In this document: piece after piece, positions 37,642 through 47,437 of the stretch
How the letters are laid out: each line of letters begins with the position of its first letter
Numbering within the stretch: the stretch's first letter is position 1
NCBI GenBank assembly: GCA_028289545.1
Contig: JANQPG010000029.1
Location: 1-64,000 of the forward strand
Origin: Woeseiaceae bacterium
GTDB taxonomy: Bacteria; Pseudomonadota; Gammaproteobacteria; Steroidobacterales; Woeseiaceae
Reading direction: 5' to 3'
DNA length: 64,000 bases
Position numbers and translations under genes: made by a program
The notes under the pieces: model-generated
The model's input: only the letters and a program-made list of their open reading frames with translations
The model's database searches: none
What the model was told of the DNA's origin: nothing

Positions 37642-40410
37642 CTAGAGTGACTTCAAGAGCGTCTCGGCATCCGGCCGACTCGGGAAATCCGAGCCCGCGG
37701 CAATCAACTCCTCGACGATCCGCCGCGCTTCGGCCGATTCGCCGCTCTCCGCGAGAACGGCGGCCAGATGGTATCGAATCTCGGCGTTTTCGGGCGCCAG
37801 CGCAACGGCTTCGCGCAGTACGGCACGAGCTCGCTCGATACGGCCGTTCCGGTACAGAATCCAGCCCAGCGTATCGGCAATCTGCCCGTTGTTCGGCGCA
37901 AGCTCACGGGCCTGCTCGGCCAGGCCAATCGCACGCCGGTCGTCCCGCAGCATGTACTGCCACGCGAGGTTATTCATGCCAATTGCGTCGAGTTCTCCAC
38001 TCTCGGCCAGGCGCTCGTACTGGGCAACCGCGTCGTCGTTCGCGCCGTCCGCCTCCAGTAACTGCGCGTACACGCGGCGCATGTCGGCATCCTGAGGCTC
38101 GCGATCGAGCCATTGCTCGACGTGACGCTTGGCGCCGCCGGTGCCGGCTGCCTGGTGTGCGCCGGTCAGGCGCAGCGCAAGCAGGCGGTTCAGGCCGGCG
38201 CTTGCCGCCCTCTCGTAGAATTCGACGGCTCTCGCCGGGTTGTTGCTTGCAAATTCGATGTCGCCGTAGAGCATCCAGACAAACTGCTCGTCCGGCGCCC
38301 GCCTCGCGAACGCGTCGACCGCCTCACGCGCCTGGTCGGGGTCACCGCTACGCAGCTCTGCGTCGACTTCGATAGCCAGCCCGCGGACATCTCGCGGACG
38401 CTGTGCTCGAAACGCGCGTATCGCCCGCAGCGCCTGAGAGTACTGCCGGTTCTCCAGATACGCGCTGGCAAGGTCGAGCTGCACGCTCGCATTTCGAGGC
38501 TCCGCCCGGGCGGCTCGAGACAGACTCGACAGACCGCTCTCCGCGTCGCCCTCGGCAAGACGCACGAGCCCTTCCAGGTGCAGGAAACCAGGGTCGCTCG
38601 GCAATGCCTGCCGGCCGACCCGGATGGTCTCGGCCGCGCGCGCAATTTCCCCGAGCATCAGGTCGACCCGCGCGCTGAGCCTCGCGAGCTGCGTCGAATC
38701 GGGATAGGCACTCTGGGCTGCCACAATCCGCGGCCGGACGGCGGCGAGCTGACCCGACGCCTGCAGCGCTGTCGTCAGCTGAGTCAGGGCAGGCAGGTGG
38801 GCAGGCTCGGAATCGAGCAGCGAGCTGAAGTAACCGATGGCTTGCTGGTACTCGCCGTCGCCCGCCGCAAGCGCACCCATGGCGTAGAGCGCTCCGGAAT
38901 TCTGCTCGTCCAGCGACAGGGCGGTCTCAAGCGTCGCGCGTGCGCGAGCCGCGTCGCCGAGATTCGCGTACAACACGCCGACCAGCGCATGCGCGGCGGC
39001 ATCCTCCGTGTGGTTCTGAAGCACCGTTTCGCCGAGTGCACTGGCGGCGGCATTGTTATCTTCGGCCATGTAGGCGCCCATCAACAACATCTCACGCCGG
39101 TAGTCCCCCGCGGGACCGGGTGGCATTTGCTCGAGCACTTTCACGGCGTCGACTGCCCGGCCGTCCAGCAGGTAGCTCGACGCCAGCGCCAGACCGACGC
39201 CTTCGTCGGTGTCGTCCCGCACCAGGCTTTGCTGGAAGAATTCAATCGCTGCGGCGGCGTCTCCCTCTCCCAGCTTGGCGCGACCGAGCAGCGCCAGTGT
39301 CACCGCGTCCGCAGCAATACCCGCCTGCGGTGATGTGAGACTGTCTGCGGCTGCAGCCGGCCGATCGAGCCTCAGCAAGGTCTCCGCCAACAGCCGACGC
39401 GTCATGTCGCCGCCAACGTCGTGCCGCACCGCGTTCGACAGGTACTGCTCAGCCTGTAGCAGCTCATTCTTCGAGAAGTGAATTGCGCCCAGGATCGCTT
39501 TTGCGCGGGTGTCATCGGGGGCGGCAGCGAGATGCCTCAGCAAATGCTCCTCGGCTTCGTCGTAGTCGCCGCGGCCGAACGCCACCCGGCCTCGCTGAAA
39601 CGCCAGCATCGTGTCGTCGGTCGCAAATTGCGTCAGCGCGTCCAGCTGATTCTGCGCCTCATCCAGCATTCGGGCCTCGATCAACGCCGCAACCCGGTTG
39701 TAGCGACTTTGGAAACGAAGGCCAGCCGGAGTCCGCGGCGTCTCGGTCTCAACGGCGCGTCCGTAGTGCTCCGCCGCGTCGGCAAAACGCTTCGACATCG
39801 CGGCCACGTTGCCCCTGGTCCTCCAGACATCGCTGGCGTTTGCCGCATCGACCTGCACCGCCGCCAGAATCTCGCGGGCCGCATCGAGGTTCCCACGCAT
39901 GGCGGCTGTCAGCGCGAGACCAAGCGTTGCGCGGACGTTGCCGGGTTCGACGTCGAGGGCATCGCGATACGTTTCCCGCGCCTCTTCGAGATTGCCCAAC
40001 CCGCGATAGATGTCACCCAACACTGCAAGGCTTGCGCCCGTCGGTGGTAGCGACTCGAGCTCCGGGGCTGCCCGCTCCAGCGCCTCGGCGGCCTTGCCCC
40101 AGGCGAGCAGCGTCTCGGCGTATGCCGCCCATAGCGCCGGGTCTTCAGGTATATGCGCAAGGACGCGTCGATACTCGCTTTCCGCGGTCGCCAGGTCGTT
40201 CAAGAGATACGCGGACTCCGCCAGCATCTGCCTCGCGACAAAATCGTCAGCGTCCGCCTGGAGCACGTTCTTGAGCTCGATGATCGCGGACCGGTACTCG
40301 GCGACCTCCATGTACTCCTCCGCCCGCGCAATTCGCTCCTCGGGTGTCGGCTGACACGCGGCCAACAGAAACGCGGCCAGCATCGTTAGAACGCGAAGCG
40401 GATTACTCAT
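37642..40410 (-). CDS. prsT: PEP-CTERM system TPR-repeat lipoprotein (PrsT)
   Basis: About 922 residues from the chosen start MSNPLRVLTMLAAFLL, which gives a lipoprotein signal with lipobox LLAAC at residues 15-19; the longer frame adds 20 unrelated residues. The mature part is almost entirely TPR helices, about two dozen repeats (for example the segment with ALVGVLYANLGDAARARATL). It matches the PEP_TPR_lipo family (TIGR02917). Likely anchored in a membrane as an assembly scaffold for polymer secretion. It follows PrsK, as in other XrtA loci, but the usual PrsR gene between them is missing. Confidence 0.88.
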   Translation of the reverse strand: MSNPLRVLTMLAAFLLAACQPTPEERIARAEEYMEVAEYRSAIIELKNVLQADADDFVARQMLAESAYLLNDLATAESEYRRVLAHIPEDPALWAAYAETLLAWGKAAEALERAAPELESLPPTGASLAVLGDIYRGLGNLEEARETYRDALDVEPGNVRATLGLALTAAMRGNLDAAREILAAVQVDAANASDVWRTRGNVAAMSKRFADAAEHYGRAVETETPRTPAGLRFQSRYNRVAALIEARMLDEAQNQLDALTQFATDDTMLAFQRGRVAFGRGDYDEAEEHLLRHLAAAPDDTRAKAILGAIHFSKNELLQAEQYLSNAVRHDVGGDMTRRLLAETLLRLDRPAAAADSLTSPQAGIAADAVTLALLGRAKLGEGDAAAAIEFFQQSLVRDDTDEGVGLALASSYLLDGRAVDAVKVLEQMPPGPAGDYRREMLLMGAYMAEDNNAAASALGETVLQNHTEDAAAHALVGVLYANLGDAARARATLETALSLDEQNSGALYAMGALAAGDGEYQQAIGYFSSLLDSEPAHLPALTQLTTALQASGQLAAVRPRIVAAQSAYPDSTQLARLSARVDLMLGEIARAAETIRVGRQALPSDPGFLHLEGLVRLAEGDAESGLSSLSRAARAEPRNASVQLDLASAYLENRQYSQALRAIRAFRAQRPRDVRGLAIEVDAELRSGDPDQAREAVDAFARRAPDEQFVWMLYGDIEFASNNPARAVEFYERAASAGLNRLLALRLTGAHQAAGTGGAKRHVEQWLDREPQDADMRRVYAQLLEADGANDDAVAQYERLAESGELDAIGMNNLAWQYMLRDDRRAIGLAEQARELAPNNGQIADTLGWILYRNGRIERARAVLREAVALAPENAEIRYHLAAVLAESGESAEARRIVEELIAAGSDFPSRPDAETLLKSL

Positions 40411-40570
40411 GTGAATAACTCGGCAGTGGACGTGAGAGAAACGGTTGTAGCGCCGCGGCCGAAAACACATCGGCCAGGCGCGGCTACAGACTAACCTGAG
40501 ACGGCTGCTAGTTTACCGTGTTCGCGAGCGGCGGCTACGACCGACGTCTCATCGCATTGCGGTACTACCG

Positions 40571-42646
40571 TCATGTGCCGTCGCCCGAGCCGGCGTCGGA
40601 CGGCGACTCGATGGCAATCGTCATCGTCAACCGCGTTCCGGCGCCCGGGGTGCTGTCGACGTTTAGACGGCCACCCGACATTCTGAGCGTCTCACGTATC
40701 TGGTAGGCGCCAATCCCCATGCCGACGGTGCCCTTGGTGCTGTCGAACGGCTTGAACAGACGGTTTTCGATGAAGTCCCGATCCATGCCGCTGCCGGTGT
40801 CGACCACGTGCACGGCACACTCGGCCCCGTTGCGCTTGAGCTCGACGCTGACCGAACCCTCCGACGGCGTGGCGTCCTGCGCATTGCGAATGGCGTGGTA
40901 GACCGCCATCAGCAAACGGTCACGATCTCCCCGCACCCATACATGTCCGTCCTCGACGATGGCGCGTGGGACGGGCTCGCGGTCGGCGCACTGCGAAACG
41001 GCCTGCATCACCAGCTTGCCCAGTTCGATTCGCTCCACGGGACGTTCAGCCGAGCGCTGGCTCAGGTGGTCGATCACGCGCCGCATTCGGACGACACCAC
41101 CTTTGATCGTTTCGATCGCATCGTCGATGAACTGCGGATTGTTTTTATGGCGCTGTGCGTTCTCGACAACCATCGACTGCTGCGCGATCAGGTTCTTGAG
41201 ATCGTGCATGATGTACGCCGTAAGCTTGTTGAACGCCTCGAATTGCCGGTTCTCGGTAAGCTGCTCGGTTGCGATTTCCTGCGCCAGGTAGCTCGCGATC
41301 TGCTTGCCGGCTGTCTTCAACAGATCGTGGTCTTCGAAATTCAACCCTACCCGCGACTCCGGGTCCGACAGCGTGACAAAGCCTAAGAGCGCTGAATCGT
41401 TCAACAAGGGCACTGCAAACTCGAAGTCCAGAAAGTCGACGGACGATTCCGCCAGATCCAGGCCTTCGTAGCGATCCGGCGCCAGGTCGTACTCCCGACG
41501 CTCGACAACCCAGCCCGTGCGCTCGAGAAAGCGCGGCAGTGAACTGTCCGCGGCGATCGTGTAGTCGTGCGGCGGCGTACTCCAGCTCGTGGCGCAACGG
41601 TAGCCGCTGCCGTCGGCGTTGGCGAGCCACAAAAGCCCGGACTGCGAGCCGACAATTTGCGCCAGCGCCTTGAGGCCGCGCTTCTGCAACGACAACTCGT
41701 CGCCCGGTGAGGTCAGCGTGTCAATGAGACGCAGCCATTCCTGCCGGTAATCGTACTTGTTCTCGAAGAAGTGCTTGCTGATGAATACTCGAAACCCCGC
41801 GCGCAAGCGGTCCGAGAACAGCAGTATGCTGAGGAACAGAAAAGCGATGGAGGAGAACACGACCTGGACAGCCGCGCCCCAGTCGCCGCCCGCTCTGCGG
41901 ATCAGGTAACCGGCAAAGCCGACCAGTATCAGGTATGCCCCGACGGCGACCAGGGTCGCACCGTAAAACACGATCTGGCGTGACACGAAGATACTGACCG
42001 ACCAGGAAGCGGTGCGCCTCGTCGCAACCGCTATCAGGGATACGCAGCTTGCGACGACAAAACCTCGCGTCCCCCAGACAAGCTCGCTGATCTCTCCCAG
42101 CAGTACGGCGCTCGAGTACATAAACAGGTCGTAGGCAAAAACTCCGCCGAGCGCCACGGCGAGATACTTGAGCCCCCGGCGTTCTCGCGAGCGTGCGTTC
42201 CGATAGATTTGCTCGATGCCGACCAGTCCAAACAGCGACGTCGAGAGCGAGCCGTACACCAGCAGGCTGCCGGCGCTGACCAACATGAGGCTGGGGAAGG
42301 CTTCTATGACGATACCGCACACAAACAACCCGGCGGCGAGCAGGACGCCGCCGTAGCGCAGGATTCGCATGCCCGTGCTGCCGATCGCCTCGCGCATCAA
42401 AGCCGCAACAAACAGCAACCAGGCGCCGTCGAACGCAAACTCGAGGACAATCACGCGCGAGAGACGAAGATCCGCACCTGTGGCATCGTAAGCGAGGCCG
42501 GCAGCCCAGACTGCCGACAGCACCGCGGCAACAACGAGGATGCGACCCAGGTCGCGATGCCGGTTGCCCGCAACCAGCAGCAGCGCCAGCACAAGGAAAG
42601 CGACAGCGGCAAGACTGTAGCTCAAGAGTTGAACGTTCGCCGTCAT
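40571..42646 (-). CDS. prsK: XrtA/PEP-CTERM system sensor histidine kinase PrsK
   Basis: 691 residues. The first 280 residues contain about eight to nine transmembrane helices, followed by a GAF-like domain (about 305-455), the H-box with His481 in YIMHDLKNL, and a C-terminal ATPase domain with the N-box NAQDA and the G motifs DTGSGMD and GMGIGAYQIRE. Matches TIGR02916. PrsK pairs with the sigma-54 activator PrsR to control PEP-CTERM and polymer genes. No PrsR gene is adjacent: 160 bases separate this stop from the PrsT-type gene. Confidence 0.9.
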   Translation of the reverse strand: MTANVQLLSYSLAAVAFLVLALLLVAGNRHRDLGRILVVAAVLSAVWAAGLAYDATGADLRLSRVIVLEFAFDGAWLLFVAALMREAIGSTGMRILRYGGVLLAAGLFVCGIVIEAFPSLMLVSAGSLLVYGSLSTSLFGLVGIEQIYRNARSRERRGLKYLAVALGGVFAYDLFMYSSAVLLGEISELVWGTRGFVVASCVSLIAVATRRTASWSVSIFVSRQIVFYGATLVAVGAYLILVGFAGYLIRRAGGDWGAAVQVVFSSIAFLFLSILLFSDRLRAGFRVFISKHFFENKYDYRQEWLRLIDTLTSPGDELSLQKRGLKALAQIVGSQSGLLWLANADGSGYRCATSWSTPPHDYTIAADSSLPRFLERTGWVVERREYDLAPDRYEGLDLAESSVDFLDFEFAVPLLNDSALLGFVTLSDPESRVGLNFEDHDLLKTAGKQIASYLAQEIATEQLTENRQFEAFNKLTAYIMHDLKNLIAQQSMVVENAQRHKNNPQFIDDAIETIKGGVVRMRRVIDHLSQRSAERPVERIELGKLVMQAVSQCADREPVPRAIVEDGHVWVRGDRDRLLMAVYHAIRNAQDATPSEGSVSVELKRNGAECAVHVVDTGSGMDRDFIENRLFKPFDSTKGTVGMGIGAYQIRETLRMSGGRLNVDSTPGAGTRLTMTIAIESPSDAGSGDGT

Positions 42647-42695
42647 TGACGCCGGACTCGTCGGCCGCGGGACGGCCTGGCAGATGCACTAGGAA

Positions 42696-44096
42696 CTAAC
42701 GCGCGCCTTTGCCCCAAAGGACAACCTCGACCGTCTGCAAAAGGATCATGATATCAAGCATCAGGCTCTGATTCTTGATGTAGTACAGATCGTACTGCAG
42801 CTTCTCGACAGCATCTTCGTCCGAAGAACCGTAGGCATACCGCAACTGCGCCCAACCCGTAATGCCCGGTTTGACGGAGTGTCGTTCAGAATAATAGGGA
42901 ATCTTTTTCTGCAGCTCGTCGACGAACTCCGGACGCTCGGGCCGAGGCCCTACCAGACTCATCTCGCCGCGCAGTACGTTCAAGAGCTGCGGCAGCTCGT
43001 CCAGGCGCGCCTTCCTCAGGAAATCGCCGACGCGCGTAATGCGCCTGTCGTCTTTTTTTGCCCAGACCGCCTTGCCGTCCGCTTCGGCATCGACCGACAT
43101 ACTGCGAAACTTCAGGATCTCGAAATGACGATTGCCCTTGCCGACGCGGCGTTGACGGTACAGTACCGGGGCACTCAGCCCGTCCTCGCACTTGATCGCA
43201 AACGCGACCAACAGCATGATCGGCGAGCTGAACAGCAGCATTGTGGCGCTGATCAGCGTATCCAGAAGCCACCCGGAAGCGGTTCGCATCTTGGAGCTTC
43301 GAAAGCCGGGAGAAAAAATTAGCCACCCCGGGTTTACGAGGTCGATACGAATCTTGCCGCTCTCCCTCTCGAGGAACTCGACCAGGTCGATGACGTCCAC
43401 GCCGGCAAAGCGAGCGTCCAGCAGCTCGCGAACCGGCAGATTCCCACGACGTTCGTCCATTGCGATAACAATTTCGTCCGCGTTGTTTTCGATCGCAATG
43501 TCGGTAATGGATTTGCCGTTTGTGACAACCACACCGCTCCGGTCACCGACAATCGTGTCGCCCGGCGCTGCAGCCCGGCCCACGATTTTGAATCCGCGCC
43601 GATCGGCACTGCGGCGAAGCTGCATGAGACTCGCGGCTCGTTCGCCGGCGCCGTAAATCATCGTCCGACGCCGAAACATATTGCGATCGACGGTCCTGAC
43701 GAACACGTAGCGGACCGCAAGCACCAGCGCCAGCGTGTAACCGAACGAAACGTTGGCCAGGTCGGGGGCCATGCTGGTTGCGGGTATGGCATAGAAGACG
43801 ACCGCAACGATCAGATACCCCGCGATGAGCCCCACGAGAACGCGCAACGCCGCTTCGCTCATATAGAGCCGCTGGTGGAAATGGTACAGACCCATGGCGA
43901 TCAGGCTTACGAGGACAACGCTCGCGACTATCGCCGCTCGCAGCGAAATTGCGCCGTGAATATCCTGGTAAGCCTCGACGCCCCCGTAGCCGACAATGGC
44001 CGCGACGTAGACGGAAGAGTAGACAATGGCGAACTCGACCAACGCCATCAGCAACAACGGCGTCCGGATGCGAGTTCTTGTCAGTGGAGCCTGCAT
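42696..44096 (-). CDS. Undecaprenyl-phosphate sugar phosphotransferase, EpsB_2 type
   Basis: 466 residues of the polyprenyl-phosphate hexose-1-phosphate transferase (PHPT/WbaP) family. Four or five N-terminal membrane helices are followed by a Rossmann-like segment (TMIYGAGERAASLM) and the catalytic C-terminal domain with YRQRRVGKGNRHFEILKFRS, ARLDELPQLLNVLRGEMS and LVGPRPERPEF. Matches the PEP-CTERM sugar transferase family TIGR03013. It starts synthesis of the lipid-linked repeat unit. It is the second initiating transferase in the window besides the WbpL-like one at 52691. A minus-strand TATAAT lies at 44298-44303. Confidence 0.9.
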   Translation of the reverse strand: MQAPLTRTRIRTPLLLMALVEFAIVYSSVYVAAIVGYGGVEAYQDIHGAISLRAAIVASVVLVSLIAMGLYHFHQRLYMSEAALRVLVGLIAGYLIVAVVFYAIPATSMAPDLANVSFGYTLALVLAVRYVFVRTVDRNMFRRRTMIYGAGERAASLMQLRRSADRRGFKIVGRAAAPGDTIVGDRSGVVVTNGKSITDIAIENNADEIVIAMDERRGNLPVRELLDARFAGVDVIDLVEFLERESGKIRIDLVNPGWLIFSPGFRSSKMRTASGWLLDTLISATMLLFSSPIMLLVAFAIKCEDGLSAPVLYRQRRVGKGNRHFEILKFRSMSVDAEADGKAVWAKKDDRRITRVGDFLRKARLDELPQLLNVLRGEMSLVGPRPERPEFVDELQKKIPYYSERHSVKPGITGWAQLRYAYGSSDEDAVEKLQYDLYYIKNQSLMLDIMILLQTVEVVLWGKGAR

Positions 44097-44503
44097 AACA
44101 CGAGTTCTTAATTATCCATGGCCGCTTTCAGATCTACGCTCGAAACGCGTCGGGCGAACCCCCGTCATGCGGGCTTGCCCCCGCATCGGAATCCACCCCC
44201 TCGGTAAGCGTAACGGTCGAGCATATCGCCTCATCGAATTCGGCGCTGCTGCGGTGGAGCCACGCTCCCAGGCGAGTGTCGGCCTCACATGGACCAAATT
44301 ATATTCGCGAACTCAACCTCTTGCATGACATTCTTGACTTGATACTCAAGTATAACAAGCCAATGCTACAAAACGTGACGCGGATCGAGGGTAATAGCGT
44401 GACACACGCTTTTCCGAGATCCAGTCGGCAGTTTTGTCGAGGCTCAACGCCGGTTGAGGTAGGGGCCTGCGCGCAGGGGGAGAAACCGCTGGCCCAAAAC
44501 GCA
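44097..44503. other. Upstream region of the EpsB_2 gene
   Basis: No gene seen. It contains a perfect minus-strand TATAAT at 44298-44303 and two GTGAC boxes (44375-44379 and 44400-44404), the second in GTGACACAC context. The rest shows no open frame with codon bias or homology that I recognise. Confidence 0.45.
44298..44303 (-). promoter_or_regulatory. Candidate -10 box (TATAAT)
   Basis: An exact TATAAT on the minus strand about 200 bases upstream of the EpsB_2 start codon. The -35 position (ATGCAA) is weak, so an activator would be needed. The GTGAC pair lies 70-105 bases further upstream, which suits such an activator. Confidence 0.3.
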
Positions 44504-44536
44504 AGCGGCGTCCCGATCGTTGATCGGAACGCCGCT
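44504..44536 (-). terminator. Rho-independent-like terminator of the PEP-CTERM gene
   Basis: A long hairpin: AGCGGCGTYCCGATC arms of 15 bases with one C-A mismatch around a three-base loop (44519-44521). On the minus strand it is followed by TGCGTTTT. It lies 85 bases after the PEP-CTERM stop, so it most likely ends that single-gene transcript. Confidence 0.6.
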
Positions 44537-44620
44537 CGGCAATTCTACTGTAGCTGGGTATTCGCTAGTCGCTCGCGTGAAAGCGTCTGTGACGAGTAGT
44601 ACAGCCAGCCCGTTTGCGAG

Positions 44621-45229
44621 TCAGACGCGCTGGGTCGTCGGCTTTCTACGGCGGTGGAAAATGCCCAGGAGCAGCAAGCCGAAACCAAACAACGCGAGCG
44701 TGCCCGGCTCCGGAATCGCCTGGTAGCGATGAACGGTGGCGGATACTGTCGTCGTGTTGCCGAATCCCGCTTCGATGAGGTTTTCGAAGCCAATCCCCAG
44801 GAACGTGCCGTCAGCCAGTTCGATGGCTCCGGGCTGGTCCCAGATCAACGTACCTGCACTGAACCAGCCGAGGAACGTAAAGAAGCTGGCGTCCCCGCTC
44901 GAAGCGGCAAACACGTCCGGCTGCAGAAACGCCAGCGTGGCCTCGACGCTGGCGGTCGCAAAGCCGAGTCCGCCGACCGTAATTTCGAAGAAGTCGAACG
45001 TCCAGGATTCCCCGACACCCAGAGTCGTCCAGATTTCGTCCAGATTCTCGGACAGCGAGGTTTCGACATAGCATGGCACGTAGCACGCAGCATTGGTGAT
45101 GTTCGACTCTACGCTCGATCCCTCAGAGGTAGGCTGAACGACAATGTCGATCGGTGTCGCATTCGCAATGTTTGCCGAGAAAGCCAACAGTGCGCAAACG
45201 GCGATTAAAGGCTGCGTGATCTTCCGCAT
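44621..45229 (-). CDS. PEP-CTERM sorting domain protein
   Basis: 202 residues from MRKITQPLI. It has a signal peptide (LIAVCALLAFSANIANA), a mature part of about 140 residues rich in G, T and aromatic residues with no known domain, and a full PEP-CTERM tail: IPEPGTLALFGFGLLLLG followed by the basic anchor FHRRRK. This is the substrate type for the exosortase at 25528. I chose the methionine at 45229 because it gives the signal peptide and has AGGAA before it. It stands alone with its own sigma-54 promoter and terminator. It is the only PEP-CTERM protein in the window. Confidence 0.92.
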   Translation of the reverse strand: MRKITQPLIAVCALLAFSANIANATPIDIVVQPTSEGSSVESNITNAACYVPCYVETSLSENLDEIWTTLGVGESWTFDFFEITVGGLGFATASVEATLAFLQPDVFAASSGDASFFTFLGWFSAGTLIWDQPGAIELADGTFLGIGFENLIEAGFGNTTTVSATVHRYQAIPEPGTLALFGFGLLLLGIFHRRRKPTTQRV

Positions 45230-45273
45230 GGTAGAGTTCCTGTTACCAAAAGTGTGTCCTGCGGATGTACTAA

Positions 45274-45288
45274 GCAAGATTGATGCCA
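45274..45288 (-). promoter_or_regulatory. Sigma-54 (RpoN) promoter of the PEP-CTERM gene
   Basis: On the minus strand the sequence is TGGCATCAATCTTGC, with the GG and GC doublets exactly ten bases apart, as required for -24/-12 promoters (consensus TGGCACG-N4-TTGC). Transcription would begin near 45262, leaving a leader of about 34 bases with an AGGAA ribosome site. Known biology: PrsK-PrsR act through RpoN on PEP-CTERM genes. Confidence 0.75.
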
Positions 45289-45315
45289 CACTTGATACAC
45301 CATATTTTTCAAATA

Positions 45316-45356
45316 CTTACAGCTTCTGCTGACCAAGCGCTAAAGCAAGCTGTAAG
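45316..45356. promoter_or_regulatory. Long inverted repeat, candidate enhancer site
   Basis: CTTACAGCTT at 45316-45325 and AAGCTGTAAG at 45347-45356 are perfect ten-base complements 21 bases apart. They lie roughly 30-70 bases upstream of the -24 element, where sigma-54 activators usually bind. A binding site for a PrsR-like regulator is the simplest reading; a hairpin in RNA is less likely as no gene ends here. Confidence 0.45.
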
Positions 45357-45507
45357 AAATCCCGACAACTGATCGAAACAATCTCCCTGCGCCCGGCACC
45401 CGGCCTGGGTGTCGATTCGCTTTACACTTCCAGCCGACCGTCGCCGGCCAGAACGCACAATGGCAAGGCCGGCGGGCGCTGGCATGAGCGTTGCATGCTC
45501 GACAGTC

Positions 45508-46056
45508 ATGAAGATGTCACGGACGAATCCAGCGCTGATCGCTTTATGCGCCACCATCGTTCTGGGCTGGTCGCACGCGGCAACCGCCGAGATCAGCGCA
45601 GTCATCAACGGCAAGTCGTACCACGTCAACTCCAGCCATAACTGGAACGAGGACAATTACGGCCTGGGTTTCGAGTATCGCTTCGACAGTCGGTCGCGGT
45701 GGCATTTCATTGCCATGGCCAACGGCTTTCGAGACAGCAGCAGTGAGATGTCTTACATGGCGGGCGGCGGCCTGCATCGCCGTTTGTTCCAGTGGCAGCG
45801 CCTCGGGGATCTGTACGTCGACGTTGGACTCAACGCCTTCCTGATGACTCGCCGGGACGTCAACGACAACCGACCGTTCCCGGGGATACTGCCCAGTGTG
45901 ACGGTCGGCAACCGGCACGTTGGGCTCAACCTGACCTACCTGCCGCGCGCGGCCACACAGAGTATGGTTAGCGCCGACATCGTTGACCCGACCGTCAGCG
46001 GCATCTTCTTCATGCAGGTCAAATTCGATATCGACCACATTCTGCCGCGGCGCTGA
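45508..46056 (+). CDS. Small exported protein, outer-membrane barrel-like
   Basis: 182 residues from the chosen methionine (starts at 45484 or 45514 are also in frame). The N-terminus has a signal peptide (ALIALCATIVLGWSHAATA). The mature part, about 155 residues, shows alternating strands with aromatic girdles (NEDNYGLGFEYRFDSR, YMAGGGLHRRLF, GLNLTYLPRA) and ends FMQVKFDIDHILPRR, compatible with an eight-stranded barrel. I do not recognise a named family with confidence. It is divergent from the PEP-CTERM gene and convergent with manB. Confidence 0.6.
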   Translation: MKMSRTNPALIALCATIVLGWSHAATAEISAVINGKSYHVNSSHNWNEDNYGLGFEYRFDSRSRWHFIAMANGFRDSSSEMSYMAGGGLHRRLFQWQRLGDLYVDVGLNAFLMTRRDVNDNRPFPGILPSVTVGNRHVGLNLTYLPRAATQSMVSADIVDPTVSGIFFMQVKFDIDHILPRR

Positions 46057-46084
46057 TCGCGATGCTACGACTGACGGCCTGTCG

Positions 46085-47437
46085 TCAGGAGGCTTCCAGC
46101 AGCTCCAGTACCTCGGCCGTCTTCGCCGCCATCAGCGCCTCGTCACCCCGGCTCTCGACGTTTAGCCGCACGACGGGCTCGGTATTCGACTTGCGCAGGT
46201 TGAAGCGCCAGTCGTCGAATTCGAAACTGTAGCCGTCGGTATCGTCCACCGCGTTCGCCAGCGGCGCGTACCGGGCGTGCACGGCAGCGAGCGTTTCCGC
46301 CGCATCGTTGACCTTGCGATTGATCTCGCCGCTGGCCGGATACAGCGACTGACGTTCCCCCACGAGCTCTGAGAGCGTCTTGCCGCTGGTCGACATCAGT
46401 TCGGCAACCAGCAGCCAGGGAATCATTCCGGAGTCGGCATACGAGAAGTCGCGGAAGTAGTGGTGTGCGCTCATTTCGCCGCCGTACAGCCCGTTGACGG
46501 CGCGCATCGTCTCCTTGATGAACGAATGCCCGGACTTCGACTGCACGGTCTCGCCACCCGCTGACGTCACCACGTCGAGCGTATTCCAGGTGAGCCGGGG
46601 ATCGTGCACAATTTTTGCCCCTGGATTCGATTTCAACAGGCTCTCGGCTAAAAGTCCGACGATGTAGTAGCCCTCGATGAAGCCGCCTTTTTCGTCGAAC
46701 AGGAAGCAGCGATCAAAATCACCGTCCCAGGCAATGCCAAAATCGGCGCCCTGCTCGAGCACGGCATCGATCGTGGACTGCCGGTTCTCCGGCAGCAGCG
46801 GATTCGGAATGCCGTTCGGGAACGTGCCGTCGGGCTCGTGGTGAATCTTGACGAACTCGAACGGAAGATGCGGCTCGAGCCCATCCACCGCAATGCCGGC
46901 GCAGCCGTTGCCGGCGTTGACGACGAGCTTCAGCGGCTTGAGCCGGTCGACGTCAACGTAACCCAGCATGTGCCGGACATAAGCGTCGAAGACGTCGACG
47001 CCCGTGCGTTTGCCACCGGGCGCGGCGTGCCGCTCGTCAGCTTCGGCGATTCGACGGATGTCTTTCAGGCCCGTGTCGGCGCTGATCGGCTTCGCGGCCT
47101 CGCGAACCAGCTTGAGCCCGTTATAGTCTGCCGGGTTGTGGCTTGCCGTCACCATAATGCCGCCGTCAGCCTCGAGGTGCATGGTCGCGAAGTAAACCAT
47201 TTCGGTACCGCAGAGACCGATGTCGAGCACCTCGACGCCCGCCTCCTCGAGGCCACGCGCGACCGCGTTGGCGAACTCTTCGCTGGACAGCCGCATATCG
47301 CGGCCGACGACGACCCGCTTCGCGTCGAGAAACCGGGCGGTTGCGTTGCCGATCCGGTAGCAGATGTCAGGATTGAGCTGGTTCGGGATCTGGCCACGAA
47401 TGTCGTAGGCCTTGAAGCTGTCGATGGTGACCGTCAT
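46085..47437 (-). CDS. manB: Phosphomannomutase / phosphoglucomutase
   Basis: 450 residues of the alpha-D-phosphohexomutase family. The phosphoserine loop [13 protein letters not shown] lies near residue 97, the metal site GDFDRC near 240, and the phosphate-binding [10 protein letters not shown] near 415. It converts mannose-6-phosphate to mannose-1-phosphate for ManC, whose gene overlaps it by one base (TGATG). The pair supplies GDP-mannose to Gmd, the AlgD-like enzyme and mannosyltransferases. Confidence 0.9.
   Translation of the reverse strand: MTVTIDSFKAYDIRGQIPNQLNPDICYRIGNATARFLDAKRVVVGRDMRLSSEEFANAVARGLEEAGVEVLDIGLCGTEMVYFATMHLEADGGIMVTASHNPADYNGLKLVREAAKPISADTGLKDIRRIAEADERHAAPGGKRTGVDVFDAYVRHMLGYVDVDRLKPLKLVVNAGNGCAGIAVDGLEPHLPFEFVKIHHEPDGTFPNGIPNPLLPENRQSTIDAVLEQGADFGIAWDGDFDRCFLFDEKGGFIEGYYIVGLLAESLLKSNPGAKIVHDPRLTWNTLDVVTSAGGETVQSKSGHSFIKETMRAVNGLYGGEMSAHHYFRDFSYADSGMIPWLLVAELMSTSGKTLSELVGERQSLYPASGEINRKVNDAAETLAAVHARYAPLANAVDDTDGYSFEFDDWRFNLRKSNTEPVVRLNVESRGDEALMAAKTAEVLELLEAS

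Noticed and set aside
44225..44245. GG-N10-GC pattern upstream of the EpsB_2 gene (minus strand)
   Set aside because: TGGCTCCACCGCAGC has only the doublets right; the conserved TTGC is missing. It is far weaker than the site at 45274.
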